Below are positions 36,013 to 44,236 of a DNA stretch of 64,000 nucleotides, piece after piece. Position 1 is the stretch's first letter; the number at the start of each line of letters is the position of its first letter. The notes under the pieces are model-generated. The model made no database searches. It was not told the DNA's origin and saw only the letters and a list, made by a program, of their open reading frames with translations. Both the position numbers and the translations under genes were made by a program. This DNA is from JASLBX01 sp036373915. Its GTDB lineage: Bacteria; Actinomycetota; Actinomycetes; Jiangellales; Jiangellaceae. The stretch is taken from positions 1 to 64,000 of the forward strand of contig DASUUU010000044.1 in the NCBI GenBank assembly GCA_036373915.1. The letters run 5' to 3'.

Positions 36013-36043
36013 CCTGACAGTTCGGTGTGCTGTGTCGTCGTAC
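36013..36043 (+). promoter_or_regulatory. ECF-type promoter of the second sigma factor gene
   Basis: CCTGACA (36013-36019), 16 bases, then CGTCGTAC (36036-36043). The eight-base -10 element is identical to that of the divergent promoter. This implies autoregulation by the ECF41-type factor encoded downstream. Confidence 0.65.
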
Positions 36044-36081
36044 GTGTGAGAGCAGATTCGACCTAGGGAGTCGCAGACGCC

Positions 36082-37026
36082 ATGGGCACCCAATCCGAGC
36101 CACCAGGAGACGACCGGATCGATCCCAGTCTGAGCGCGATCATGAGCGAGCGGCGTCAGCTGATCAATCTCGCGTACCGGCTCCTGGGCTCGCTGGCCGA
36201 TGCCGAGGATGTCGTGCAGGAGACGTACGCCCGCTGGTACGCCATGTCCGAACAGCAGCGGCAGGCCATCGAATCCCCTGGCGGCTGGCTGACCAAGGTG
36301 GCCAGCCGGATCTGCCTCGACCTGCTCGGCTCGGCACGGGCCCGGCGGGAACGCTATGTGGGTGAATGGCTCCCCGAACCGTTACCGGATCGTACGGAGT
36401 GGATCAACGGGCGACCGGGCAATTCCACCACGGGCGACCCGGCGGACCGGGTGACCCTCGACGAGTCGATCAACATGGCCTTTCTCGTCGTGCTCGAATC
36501 GATGACACCGGCCGAGCGTGTCGCGTTCATCCTGCACGACGTCTTCGGCTACTCCTTCGTCGAAGTGTCCGAGATCGTCGGGCGTACACCGGCGGCATGC
36601 CGCCAACTGGCCTCCTCGGCCCGCCGCCGCATTCGCTCGTCGCAGGCACCCGCGACTCCCACAGCCCGGCAGGCCGACATCGTCCGGAACTTCAAGCAGG
36701 CATGGCAAGCCAAGGACATCGATGCGCTCATCAGCCTGCTCGACCCCCACGCCACCGTGATCGCCGACGGCGGCGGCCTGGCCAGCGTCACCGAAATCGC
36801 CCCAATCGAAGGTGCCGAGCAGATCGCCCGCGTGACGGTCGAGGTCGCCACCAGTGCACCGGGCCTGACGATCCTGGAGCGCACCGTCAACGGCCAACCC
36901 GGCCTGGTGGCCCAGCAGGACGGCGTCACCGTGACGGTGATGGCCTTCGACATCGTCGGCGACCGGATCACACACATCTGGGCCGTACGGAACCCCAACA
37001 AACTCCGGCCGTGGACGGCGGGCTGA
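36082..37026 (+). CDS. ECF41-type RNA polymerase sigma factor with SnoaL-like domain
   Basis: A 314-residue ECF sigma factor: region 2 AYRLLGSLADAEDVVQETYAR, WLPEP linker, region 4 FILHDVFGYSFVEVSEIVGRTPAACRQLASSARRR, and a C-terminal SnoaL-like domain. The ECF41 motifs are present in altered form (DGGGL for DGGGK, NPNKL for NPDKL). GGGAG precedes the ATG by eleven bases. It is divergent from its probable target, and about 4 kb from another ECF41 gene. Confidence 0.9.
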   Translation: MGTQSEPPGDDRIDPSLSAIMSERRQLINLAYRLLGSLADAEDVVQETYARWYAMSEQQRQAIESPGGWLTKVASRICLDLLGSARARRERYVGEWLPEPLPDRTEWINGRPGNSTTGDPADRVTLDESINMAFLVVLESMTPAERVAFILHDVFGYSFVEVSEIVGRTPAACRQLASSARRRIRSSQAPATPTARQADIVRNFKQAWQAKDIDALISLLDPHATVIADGGGLASVTEIAPIEGAEQIARVTVEVATSAPGLTILERTVNGQPGLVAQQDGVTVTVMAFDIVGDRITHIWAVRNPNKLRPWTAG

Positions 37027-37041
37027 CTGTCTTTCGGCCCG

Positions 37042-37752
37042 TCAACCAGCGGCCCCGGCCGTGCGGCGCAGTTCGAGCAGGCCGGCGGTCCTACGCACTT
37101 CCATGGCGAAGCCGAACCGGTCGACCTGCACTGCGTACTCGATGTCTTCCGGGTGAACATGCCCGTGACCAAGCGCGAGCGTGAGCGCTGCCTCATCGGA
37201 CTCGGCCACTGCTCGGGCCGTACGTGCGGCATCGAGGTCCTGCCCGAGGCGCGCCCGCTCGATAAGCTCCGCGGTCACGAGATCATCGTGTCCGGGCCGG
37301 TCGGGTTGATCCTCGAACCGGCCAGTGATCAGGTACGTGGGTTCGCCCAGGCCGCTGGCCGCCACAGCGCGAGCCGTTGCCGACGCGCAGACCAAGCTCG
37401 CGCACCACAGCCGGGTGGCGGAGCGGGCCGCCACCACGCCACGGGTCCCGGCAGACGTCCGCTGAATCAGGGTTCTGCCCACCACATCGGCACCGGCGAC
37501 CTCGACGGGTGAGTTGGGCAGGTCGAACCCGTCCGGCATGCGCCCGCCGTCCTCGCCTATGGCGAGCGCTCCGGCGTGCTGCGCCTTGAGGGCCAACGCG
37601 TCGGCTACCGAATCCACGAGTAGTATCCGGCTCGCCCCGGCGCCGAAGGCGTACGCGGCGGTAGTGAACGCGCGCAACACGTCGACCGCCACCACCGCGC
37701 CCGGGGTTCCGCTCACCTGCCAGCGGCCGACGAACCGTCCGGTGGGTGTCAC
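37042..37752 (-). CDS. 2-phosphosulfolactate phosphatase family protein (ComB-like)
   Basis: A 236-residue protein of the ComB family. Typical blocks are VAVDVLRAFTTAAYAFGAGA, IGEDGGRMPDGFDLPNSP and SAGTRGV. In methanogens ComB makes sulfolactate for coenzyme M; actinobacterial members lack that pathway and their substrate is unknown. The GTG start overlaps the panC stop by four bases, so it is co-translated with a pantothenate gene. Confidence 0.88.
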   Translation of the reverse strand: MTPTGRFVGRWQVSGTPGAVVAVDVLRAFTTAAYAFGAGASRILLVDSVADALALKAQHAGALAIGEDGGRMPDGFDLPNSPVEVAGADVVGRTLIQRTSAGTRGVVAARSATRLWCASLVCASATARAVAASGLGEPTYLITGRFEDQPDRPGHDDLVTAELIERARLGQDLDAARTARAVAESDEAALTLALGHGHVHPEDIEYAVQVDRFGFAMEVRRTAGLLELRRTAGAAG

Positions 37753-38603
37753 AAGTCCACCAGCCGGTTGTCGATGAGGCGGGTGGAGCCGACCCGGGCG
37801 GCGATGAGCAGCCGCGCGGGACCGCTTTCCGGCGGCGGACCCAGGACGGGATCTCGCAGCTCGAGATAGTCGAGTCGCAGGTCGCCGGCCATAGCCCTGG
37901 CAGCGGCGACGACCGCCTCCGGACCGCGGCCCGCTGCGGCAGCACCTGCGTCCAGGGCGCGCGTAAGCGCCAGCGCCTGTTCGTGCTCCTTATGGGACAA
38001 GAAGCGGTTGCGACTGGACAGGGCCAGGCCGTCGGGTTCGCGGACGGTCGGGACCCCCACGATCTCGTACGGCATCTCAAGGTCGGCCACCATCTGCCGG
38101 ATCAGCGTCAACTGCTGGTAGTCCTTCTCCCCGAACACGGCGTACGTCGGGAACGTGAGGTTGAGCAGCTTCGCGACGACCGTAAGCACCCCGGTGAAGT
38201 GAGTGGGGCGGACGGCGCCATCCAGCTCGGTCCCCAGCGGGCCGGGGTCGATCGTCACCTGCGGATCGCCGCCGGGGTACAGCTGCGCCCGATCAGGCGC
38301 GAAGACGACGTCCACACCCTCTGCGCGGCAGACCTCCAGATCCGCATCGAGGGTCCGCGGATACTTTTCGAAGTCCTCGCCGGGACCGAACTGCAGCGGA
38401 TTGACAAAGATCGTGACCGTGACGAGCCCGTCCGCGCCCGCCAGCTCCCGCGCCTTGCGAACTAGTGCGACGTGGCCGGCGTGAAACGCTCCCATGGTCA
38501 TCACGACGGCTGAGTCCTGACCGTCGCCGGCACCGAGCGCACCGGCAAGCTCGTCCCTTGTTCGCGTCAGCACCGGCTCGTGGTTCTCTGGCACAGCGAG
38601 CAC
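37749..38603 (-). CDS. panC: Pantothenate synthetase
   Basis: Joins pantoate and beta-alanine using ATP. 284 residues from GTG 38603. The cytidylyltransferase-type MGAFHAGHVALV motif and VTIFVNPLQFGPGEDFEKYPRTLD are diagnostic, with FGEKDYQQL and LALSSRNRFLS completing the ATP site. The upstream frame (to 38831) overlaps the divergent ABC gene and is not coding by homology. panB and panD are not in the window. Confidence 0.95.
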   Translation of the reverse strand: MLAVPENHEPVLTRTRDELAGALGAGDGQDSAVVMTMGAFHAGHVALVRKARELAGADGLVTVTIFVNPLQFGPGEDFEKYPRTLDADLEVCRAEGVDVVFAPDRAQLYPGGDPQVTIDPGPLGTELDGAVRPTHFTGVLTVVAKLLNLTFPTYAVFGEKDYQQLTLIRQMVADLEMPYEIVGVPTVREPDGLALSSRNRFLSHKEHEQALALTRALDAGAAAAGRGPEAVVAAARAMAGDLRLDYLELRDPVLGPPPESGPARLLIAARVGSTRLIDNRLVDL

Positions 38604-38781
38604 GATAGGACCACCGCGGTATGGCTCGCTAACGGATACGGCCCGGCACGAGGTGATCGATGTGGAGTTCGATCCGGATTCCGACGAATTCGTCACTTTG
38701 ATCACGCGGATCGTCGGCTGGTGAACGGCCGGCGAAATTCCTTGGCAGACCACCCGGCTCAAGGAGTAATGTTCTGCGCTT

Positions 38782-39576
38782 GTGTCTGCGTTCGGGGCGA
38801 TGTTCGCCAGCGGCTTCCGGCGATGGGCCACTTACCGGGGAGCGATGGCGGCAGGCGCCTTCACCAACACGGTGTTCGGCCTCATCCGTGCCTACATCAC
38901 CGTCGGAGCGATCGGCGCCGCCGGAGGGACACTGGCCGGGTACGACGCAAAGGCCGGGATCACCTACGCGTTCCTGGCCCAGGCACTCATCGCGCCGGTG
39001 AACATCTTCACCTGGAACGAGCTCGCGTTGCGGGTCCGAACCGGCGACGTGGCAATCGACCTGGCCCGGCCGGTCGACCCGCAGTTGGCCTATCTGGCAT
39101 CTGACCTGGGTCGAGCTGCGTACTCCCTCGTCCCGCGCGGGGCGCCGCCACTGTTCGCGGGCGCCGTCGTCTTCGGGCTGTCCATGCCTGCCGCGGTGCT
39201 GCCGTACCTGCTCGGCGCGGCCAGCCTGCTGCTGGCGGTGATGGTGTCCTTCGCGTGCCGGTGGCTGGCCAATCTCGCGGCGTTCTGGCTGCTCGACGTG
39301 CGTGGCGTGATGATGCTCTACGTGCTGGCCAGTGGCCTGCTCAGCGGGCACCTGCTGCCCGTCCACTGGTTCCCGGACTGGCTGGCAGCGATCGCCAGGG
39401 CGACACCGTTCCCGTCGATCATGCAGACCCCGATCGACGTCGTCACCGGCCGGGCCGCGGGCGTCGATGCGCTGGCCCTGATCGGCGTCCAGGTCGGGTG
39501 GCTCGTCGTAACGCTGATCGCCGGGCGGCTCGTCTTCGCCGCCGGCACGCGAAAGCTGGTGGTTCAGGGTGGCTGA
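38782..39576 (+). CDS. ABC-2 type exporter permease (DUF990-like), first subunit
   Basis: A membrane protein of 264 residues with about six hydrophobic helices (for example GAFTNTVFGLIRAYITVGAI and VLPYLLGAASLLLAVMVSF). It overlaps the second permease by 8 bases and forms a permease-permease-ATPase operon, the layout of NatAB/DUF990-type exporters. Substrate unknown; drug or lipid export is possible. GTG 38782 lies rather far (15 bases) from the AAGGAG ribosome site, so the exact start is uncertain. Confidence 0.85.
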   Translation: MSAFGAMFASGFRRWATYRGAMAAGAFTNTVFGLIRAYITVGAIGAAGGTLAGYDAKAGITYAFLAQALIAPVNIFTWNELALRVRTGDVAIDLARPVDPQLAYLASDLGRAAYSLVPRGAPPLFAGAVVFGLSMPAAVLPYLLGAASLLLAVMVSFACRWLANLAAFWLLDVRGVMMLYVLASGLLSGHLLPVHWFPDWLAAIARATPFPSIMQTPIDVVTGRAAGVDALALIGVQVGWLVVTLIAGRLVFAAGTRKLVVQGG

Positions 39577-40372
39577 CCGGCTCGCTCCCTACGCCGCCCT
39601 GCTGGCGTCGCGGGTGCGTTCACAGGCGACGTATGGACGCTCGTTCGCGCTGGATGTGCTGGGCAGTGCGGGCGTGGGGATCTTCGAGTTCGCCGAGGTG
39701 TACATCATCTTCGCCAACGTGGACGCGCTCGGCGGGCTCGACTTCGCCGGCGTGGCCATGGTGTTCGCACTGGCCAATCTCGCGTTCGCGCTGGCCGACC
39801 TGACCGTCGGACATCTGGACCAACTGCCGACATACCTGCGGGCCGGGACGCTCGACGCCTTCCTGCTCCGGCCATTGCCGGTGCTCGCCCAGCTTGTGAC
39901 CAGCGACATCTCACTTCGCCGGCTGGGACGCGCGATGGTCGCACTGGTAATCCTCGGAGTCGTGCTGCCGTTGAACGACATCGACTGGACGGGGGCCAGA
40001 ATCGCCCTGCTCGTCATCGCACCGCTCGCCGGCGCGGCGATCTTCGCGGCGCTGTTCGTCCTTGCCGGAGCGGTCCAGTTCTGGCTTGTCGAGGGTGGAG
40101 ACTTCACCGCTGCCTTCACCTATGGCGGCAGCTACGCCGCGTCGTTTCCAGCCAGCGTGTTCGCCATGCCGATGCGGGTGCTGTTCACCTTTGTCGTGCC
40201 GGCGACCTTCGTTGCCTACCTGCCCACGCTCGTCCTGCTCGACCTGCCGGGACCGGTCGGCTTGCCGCAATGGCTCGGTTGGACCACACCGGTGGCCGCC
40301 GCCGGCATCTGGAGCCTCGCCGCACTCGGTTGGAACGCCGGGCTACGTCACTACACGGGAGCCGGATCGTGA
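39569..40372 (+). CDS. ABC-2 type exporter permease (DUF990-like), second subunit
   Basis: A membrane protein of 267 residues with about six helices (GVAMVFALANLAFALADLTV; IALLVIAPLAGAAIFAALFV; MRVLFTFVVPATFVAYLPTL). It is paralogous in layout to the first subunit and would pair with it. It overlaps the preceding gene by 8 bases and the ATPase gene by four (GTGA). Confidence 0.87.
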   Translation: MADRLAPYAALLASRVRSQATYGRSFALDVLGSAGVGIFEFAEVYIIFANVDALGGLDFAGVAMVFALANLAFALADLTVGHLDQLPTYLRAGTLDAFLLRPLPVLAQLVTSDISLRRLGRAMVALVILGVVLPLNDIDWTGARIALLVIAPLAGAAIFAALFVLAGAVQFWLVEGGDFTAAFTYGGSYAASFPASVFAMPMRVLFTFVVPATFVAYLPTLVLLDLPGPVGLPQWLGWTTPVAAAGIWSLAALGWNAGLRHYTGAGS

Positions 40373-41343
40373 TCATCAGTGTCAAGGATCTCCGTCGAGA
40401 GTTCGTCATCCGCGCGCCCACGGGCCGGATATGGCGCAACCGGACCACCGTCCACGCGGTGGACGGGCTCAGCTTCGACATTGCGCCCGGATCGTCGGTT
40501 GGATACATCGGAGCGAACGGCGCGGGCAAGTCGACCACGATAAAGATGCTCACCGGCATCCTGGTGCCGACGTCCGGAACGGTGCGCACCTGCGGACTGC
40601 ATCCGGTCAAACAGCGCAAGGCCCTCGCCCGCCGGATCGGCGTGGTATTCGGGCAGCGATCGCAACTGTGGTGGGACCTCCCGCTGCGCCAGTCGTACCG
40701 GACCCTTGCCGCGATCCACCGGTTGCCGGCCGCGGAGCGGACCGCCCGGCAGGGCGAACTCGTCGAGCGGCTCGACCTGGCGGACTTCCTGGACACCCCC
40801 GTCCGTCAGTTGTCCCTCGGCCAGCGGATTCGGGGCGAGATCGCCGCCGCGCTGTTGCACTCGCCGGAACTGCTCATCCTGGACGAGCCCACCATCGGTC
40901 TGGACGTGCTGAGCAAGGAGCGCCTGCGGGTGTTCCTCGCCGAGCAGCGGGCATCGCACGGAACGACATTGCTGCTGACCACCCATGACATGGACGACGT
41001 GCAGCGGTTGTGCGACCGCATCCTGGTCGTCGACCATGGCCGGCTGGCCTATGACGGCACGCTGCCCGGGCTGGTCACCCGGGTCGGCGTCGATCGCGTG
41101 CTGACGCTGGACCTGAACAAGCCGTCGCCACCCCTGACCGGGATTCCGTTCACCCGCCTGGTCGACGTCGAGCCGGACGGCCTGCGCCAGCGGCTGGCAT
41201 TCTCGCCGCAGGAGACGACGGCCGCGGCTGTCCTGGCCGAAGTCGGCGGCAGGACGGACGTTCGCGATCTGACTATCGAAGAGCCGGACATCGAGGACGT
41301 GGTCCGCCGTCTCTACCTGGCCTCCCCTGCCCCTCCGCGTTGA
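40369..41343 (+). CDS. ABC transporter ATPase of the ABC-2 exporter
   Basis: A 324-residue ATPase. Walker A is GANGAGKST, Q-loop VVFGQRSQLWWDLP, signature QLSLGQRIRG (a variant of LSGGQ), Walker B LLILDEPTIGLD, and the switch His in TTHDMDDV. GTG 40369 overlaps the permease stop. The C-terminal 90 residues are a regulatory tail. The TGA stop (41341-41343) is the outer end of the palindrome that follows. Confidence 0.94.
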   Translation: MIISVKDLRREFVIRAPTGRIWRNRTTVHAVDGLSFDIAPGSSVGYIGANGAGKSTTIKMLTGILVPTSGTVRTCGLHPVKQRKALARRIGVVFGQRSQLWWDLPLRQSYRTLAAIHRLPAAERTARQGELVERLDLADFLDTPVRQLSLGQRIRGEIAAALLHSPELLILDEPTIGLDVLSKERLRVFLAEQRASHGTTLLLTTHDMDDVQRLCDRILVVDHGRLAYDGTLPGLVTRVGVDRVLTLDLNKPSPPLTGIPFTRLVDVEPDGLRQRLAFSPQETTAAAVLAEVGGRTDVRDLTIEEPDIEDVVRRLYLASPAPPR

Positions 41344-41448
41344 TCATGCAATTGTGGGGATGACGACACGCCGTCAACCCATGCCGAGCGCACGGAACAA
41401 AACGGGCGTAATCGGCGCGTCGTCGTCCCCACAATTGCATGATCAACG
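41338..41448. repeat. Long palindrome, TGATCATGCAA family, copy 3
   Basis: Arms 41338-41373 and 41413-41448 match at 34 of 36 positions, around a 39-base centre. The outer end reads CGTTGATCATGCAATTGTGG. Stop codons of both convergent neighbours lie inside it: the ABC ATPase (TGA 41341-41343) and the DUF2520 protein (minus-strand TGA, 41443-41445). The centre resembles that of copy 2. Confidence 0.95.
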
Positions 41449-42333
41449 GAGTGGGGGTGAGAGGGCGTCGAGTAGAGGCTCGGCATCCGTGGCCTTGAGC
41501 CGTCCGGACGCCAGGGCACGGGCTGCCGTGCGCCGCGCCAGCTGGACGTACGCGTCGACCGACTCCGGTGCCACCCGCCTGATCTCGGCGACATGGCTCG
41601 CCACCGTTCCGGCGTCGCCCCGCGCTACCGGCCCGGTGAGCGCAGCGTCGCCAGATCGGAGCACGTTGTCGAGCGCGGCGGACAGCAGCGGTGCCAGCAC
41701 CTTGTCCGGCCGATCGATCCCGGCGCCGCGCAGCAGATCCATGGCGTCTGCGACCAGCGTGACGAGGTGGTTCGATGCGTGGGTCAGGGCCGCGTGGTAG
41801 CGAGTACGGTCCTCCTCGGCGATGCGGACCGGCTCCGAGCCCATCTCCATGACGAGCGCTTCGGCCACCGGCCACAGCGGCTCCGGTGCCGTGACGCCGA
41901 AGACCGCGCCGGCCAGCCGTTCCAGATCGACGGACGTTCCCGTGAAGGTCATCGCCGGATGCAGCGCGAGCGGCAAGGCGCCTGCGCGGGTTGCCGGGTC
42001 AAGGACGTCCACGCCGTGCCGGCCGCTGGTGTGCGCCATGATCTGACCGGTCCGAACGGCCCCCGTGCTCGCCAACCCGGCGACGAGATCCCCAAGCACG
42101 TCATCCGGCACCGTCAACAGCACCAGGCTCGCCCTCTCGAGGACGTCGGCGGGCGTCACGAGCGGTACGTCCGGTAACAACTCGTGTGCGCGATGTTTGC
42201 TGCTCACCGACACCCCGTAGCCGGCCACAACCCGGTGGCCCGCCCTGGCCAGGGCCGCGCCGAGCACCGCACCGACGCGCCCCGTTCCGACAACGCCTAC
42301 GTCGAGCCGGGCGGGACGTTCATCTGTCGTCAT
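41443..42333 (-). CDS. Rossmann-like plus DUF2520 oxidoreductase-type protein (Rv3603c-like)
   Basis: A 296-residue protein with an N-terminal F420/NADP-reductase-type Rossmann fold (VGVVGTGRVGAVLGAALARAGH) and a C-terminal helical DUF2520 domain (HPAMTFTG; YHAALTHASNHLVTLVADAMDLLRGAG). It resembles ketopantoate-reductase-like dehydrogenases. Next to panC in M. tuberculosis (Rv3603c-Rv3602c), here separated from it by the ABC exporter. A role in pantothenate synthesis is plausible but unproven. Confidence 0.9.
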   Translation of the reverse strand: MTTDERPARLDVGVVGTGRVGAVLGAALARAGHRVVAGYGVSVSSKHRAHELLPDVPLVTPADVLERASLVLLTVPDDVLGDLVAGLASTGAVRTGQIMAHTSGRHGVDVLDPATRAGALPLALHPAMTFTGTSVDLERLAGAVFGVTAPEPLWPVAEALVMEMGSEPVRIAEEDRTRYHAALTHASNHLVTLVADAMDLLRGAGIDRPDKVLAPLLSAALDNVLRSGDAALTGPVARGDAGTVASHVAEIRRVAPESVDAYVQLARRTAARALASGRLKATDAEPLLDALSPPLR

Positions 42334-42357
42334 GGCTGACCCTTCTCCGGATGTCGC

Positions 42358-42390
42358 GACAATCCACAGCTACCGACGGTGTGGATTGTC
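42358..42390 (-). terminator. Terminator of the small membrane-protein pair
   Basis: GACAATCCACA (42358-42368) and TGTGGATTGTC (42380-42390) form a perfect 11-base stem with an 11-base loop, directly after the stop at 42391 on the minus strand. Confidence 0.8.
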
Positions 42391-42798
42391 TCAAGATCGC
42401 GACGCGGATCTACTCCGGTGCAACCACCACAGACCGACGAAGGGCAACACGAGTGGGACGAAGCCGTACCCACGGCCGAAGTCGGACCAGACGGTGTCGC
42501 GCGGAAAATCGCCGGTACCAAACGCTGTCACCGAACCGACGATGAGGACTCCCGCGAGCTCGACGAGCACGGCCGTGACGGCCACTCGATAGGCCGTCGG
42601 CCCTGGCCGAGCGAGCGCCACAGTGGCGACCAGATAGACCACCGCTGCGAAGGCGGACAGCAGGAACGGCACCGGCGCTTCATCGAACCGGGTGGCGATC
42701 TGGTAAGCGGATCGCGACGTGGCGGCCACGGCGAACAACGCGTACACGGCGATCAGCATCCGGCCCGGTCCGGTGTTAGTGGCCGGAGCGTCACCCAC
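42391..42798 (-). CDS. Small membrane protein, four helices
   Basis: A 135-residue integral membrane protein (MLIAVYALFAVAATSRSAYQ; PFLLSAFAAVVYLVATVALA; AVTAVLVELAGVLIVG; FVPLVLPFVGLWWL). Not recognised beyond being conserved in actinobacteria. GTG 42798 overlaps the stop of the upstream membrane gene by 8 bases, with which it forms a two-gene unit ended by a hairpin. Confidence 0.8.
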   Translation of the reverse strand: MGDAPATNTGPGRMLIAVYALFAVAATSRSAYQIATRFDEAPVPFLLSAFAAVVYLVATVALARPGPTAYRVAVTAVLVELAGVLIVGSVTAFGTGDFPRDTVWSDFGRGYGFVPLVLPFVGLWWLHRSRSASRS

Positions 42799-43156
42799 CT
42801 GCGCCGTCCCACAGTTGCTGGAGCCGGACGACAACGACCGGCACGGCAAGCGCCGCCACCAGCAGCACGGCCGTGCCCCACCGGCTCTTCTCGGCGAGGG
42901 CCCAGAACAGTCCGAGCGGAAGCACTAGCAACGACACCACCAGGTAGGCGATGAACACACCGAGTTGATCCGGCGAGCCCTCGACGGCGAGCAGGATGAC
43001 CGCCACGACGAGTTGCACAACGAGCAGCAACTCGACCACTCCTGCGCCGACGACGTGCGGCTCCCGCGGGATCTGATTGCGGACCACGGCATACAGGCAC
43101 CACGCGGCGTAGGCCAGCGAAGCCACGATCACCACATAGGCGAGGACATCCAGCAC
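42791..43156 (-). CDS. Small membrane protein, four helices
   Basis: A 121-residue protein with four hydrophobic helices (LDVLAYVVIVASLAYAAWCL; VVELLLVVQLVVAVILLAV; VFIAYLVVSLLVLPLGLFWA; GTAVLLVAALAVPVVVV). Function not recognised. It is co-translated with the next membrane protein and divergent from the MidA gene, 92 bases away. Confidence 0.8.
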   Translation of the reverse strand: MLDVLAYVVIVASLAYAAWCLYAVVRNQIPREPHVVGAGVVELLLVVQLVVAVILLAVEGSPDQLGVFIAYLVVSLLVLPLGLFWALAEKSRWGTAVLLVAALAVPVVVVRLQQLWDGAGG

Positions 43157-43248
43157 GGCGCACCACCCTAGCCCCGGCGCGAGCGCGTAGTTGCCTCGCC
43201 TGGATATGAGCCGGTCCGGCGACGCGTTGACGGCCGTAGGGTGAACTC

Positions 43249-44229
43249 ATGGCGTGGCCGACCTGGCGGCAGGCGATGGAGCACGCGCTCTACGGGCCGG
43301 AGGGCTTCTTCCGCCGCGAACGTCCCGCCGATCATTTCCGGACGTCGGTGCACGCCGGCGAACTGTTCGCCACGGCGATCGGCCGGCTGGCCGATCTGTG
43401 CGGCGCCCACACCGTGGTCGACATCGGGGCGGGCAGTGGCGAACTTCTTGCGGCTCTCGCGAAGAACAAGCCTGAGCTCGACTTGCTGGCGGTCGAGCTC
43501 GCCGCACGCCCGGCCGGCCTGCCGGCCGCCATCGGATGGCTACCCGAGCTCCCGGACGGCGTTGGGCAGGCACTGGTCATCGCAAACGAATGGCTGGACA
43601 ACATCCCGGTAGAGGTTGTCGAGGTAGATGAGGACGGGCGGCCCAGGATCGTGCACGTCGACCCCGCGACAGGCGCCGAGGCCCTCGGCGAACCGGTTGG
43701 GAGCGCAGACGCCGAGTGGCTGGCCGCCTGGTGGCCGCTCCACGACGCCGAACCGGGTACCCGAGCGGAGGTGGGCGGCGAGCGTGACAGCGCGTGGGCC
43801 GGCGTCGTCACGAAGGTACGGCATGCCGTGCTCGTCGCGATCGACTACAGCCACAGTCGCGACGACCGGCCGCCTCACGGATCGCTCGCCGCGTACCTGG
43901 ACGGACGTACCGCCCGGCCAGTCCCCGACGGTACGCGTGATCTGACCGCACACGTGGCGCTCGATTCGTGCGCCGCCGCGGGTGAGGCGGCTGGAGCCAC
44001 CGGCACCGTCTTGACGATCCAGCGGCATGCGTTGCGCCGGCTCGGGATCGATGCGGGATTGCCGCCACGAGAGCTGGCTGTCAGCGATCCGCCGGCCTAC
44101 GTCGAGGCGCTCGGCCGGACCAGCGAAGCCGCCGAGCTTGTCGACAGTGCCGGGCTTGGCGGGTTCACGTGGCTTGTTCAGGCGGTGGGAATGCAGATCC
44201 CCACCGTGGTCGCCGAACTGCGCTCCTGA
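43249..44229 (+). CDS. MidA/NDUFAF7-family SAM-dependent methyltransferase
   Basis: A 326-residue class I methyltransferase of the MidA (DUF185) family. VVDIGAGSGELLAAL is the SAM-binding loop and VIANEWLDNIPVEVVEVDEDG the family signature. The mitochondrial homologue NDUFAF7 dimethylates an arginine of NDUFS2, the NuoD equivalent, during complex I assembly. A stand-alone nuoD lies 2.2 kb downstream, so NuoD is a natural candidate substrate. Convergent with the PH-domain gene. Confidence 0.88.
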   Translation: MAWPTWRQAMEHALYGPEGFFRRERPADHFRTSVHAGELFATAIGRLADLCGAHTVVDIGAGSGELLAALAKNKPELDLLAVELAARPAGLPAAIGWLPELPDGVGQALVIANEWLDNIPVEVVEVDEDGRPRIVHVDPATGAEALGEPVGSADAEWLAAWWPLHDAEPGTRAEVGGERDSAWAGVVTKVRHAVLVAIDYSHSRDDRPPHGSLAAYLDGRTARPVPDGTRDLTAHVALDSCAAAGEAAGATGTVLTIQRHALRRLGIDAGLPPRELAVSDPPAYVEALGRTSEAAELVDSAGLGGFTWLVQAVGMQIPTVVAELRS

Positions 44230-44236
44230 CCGACGT

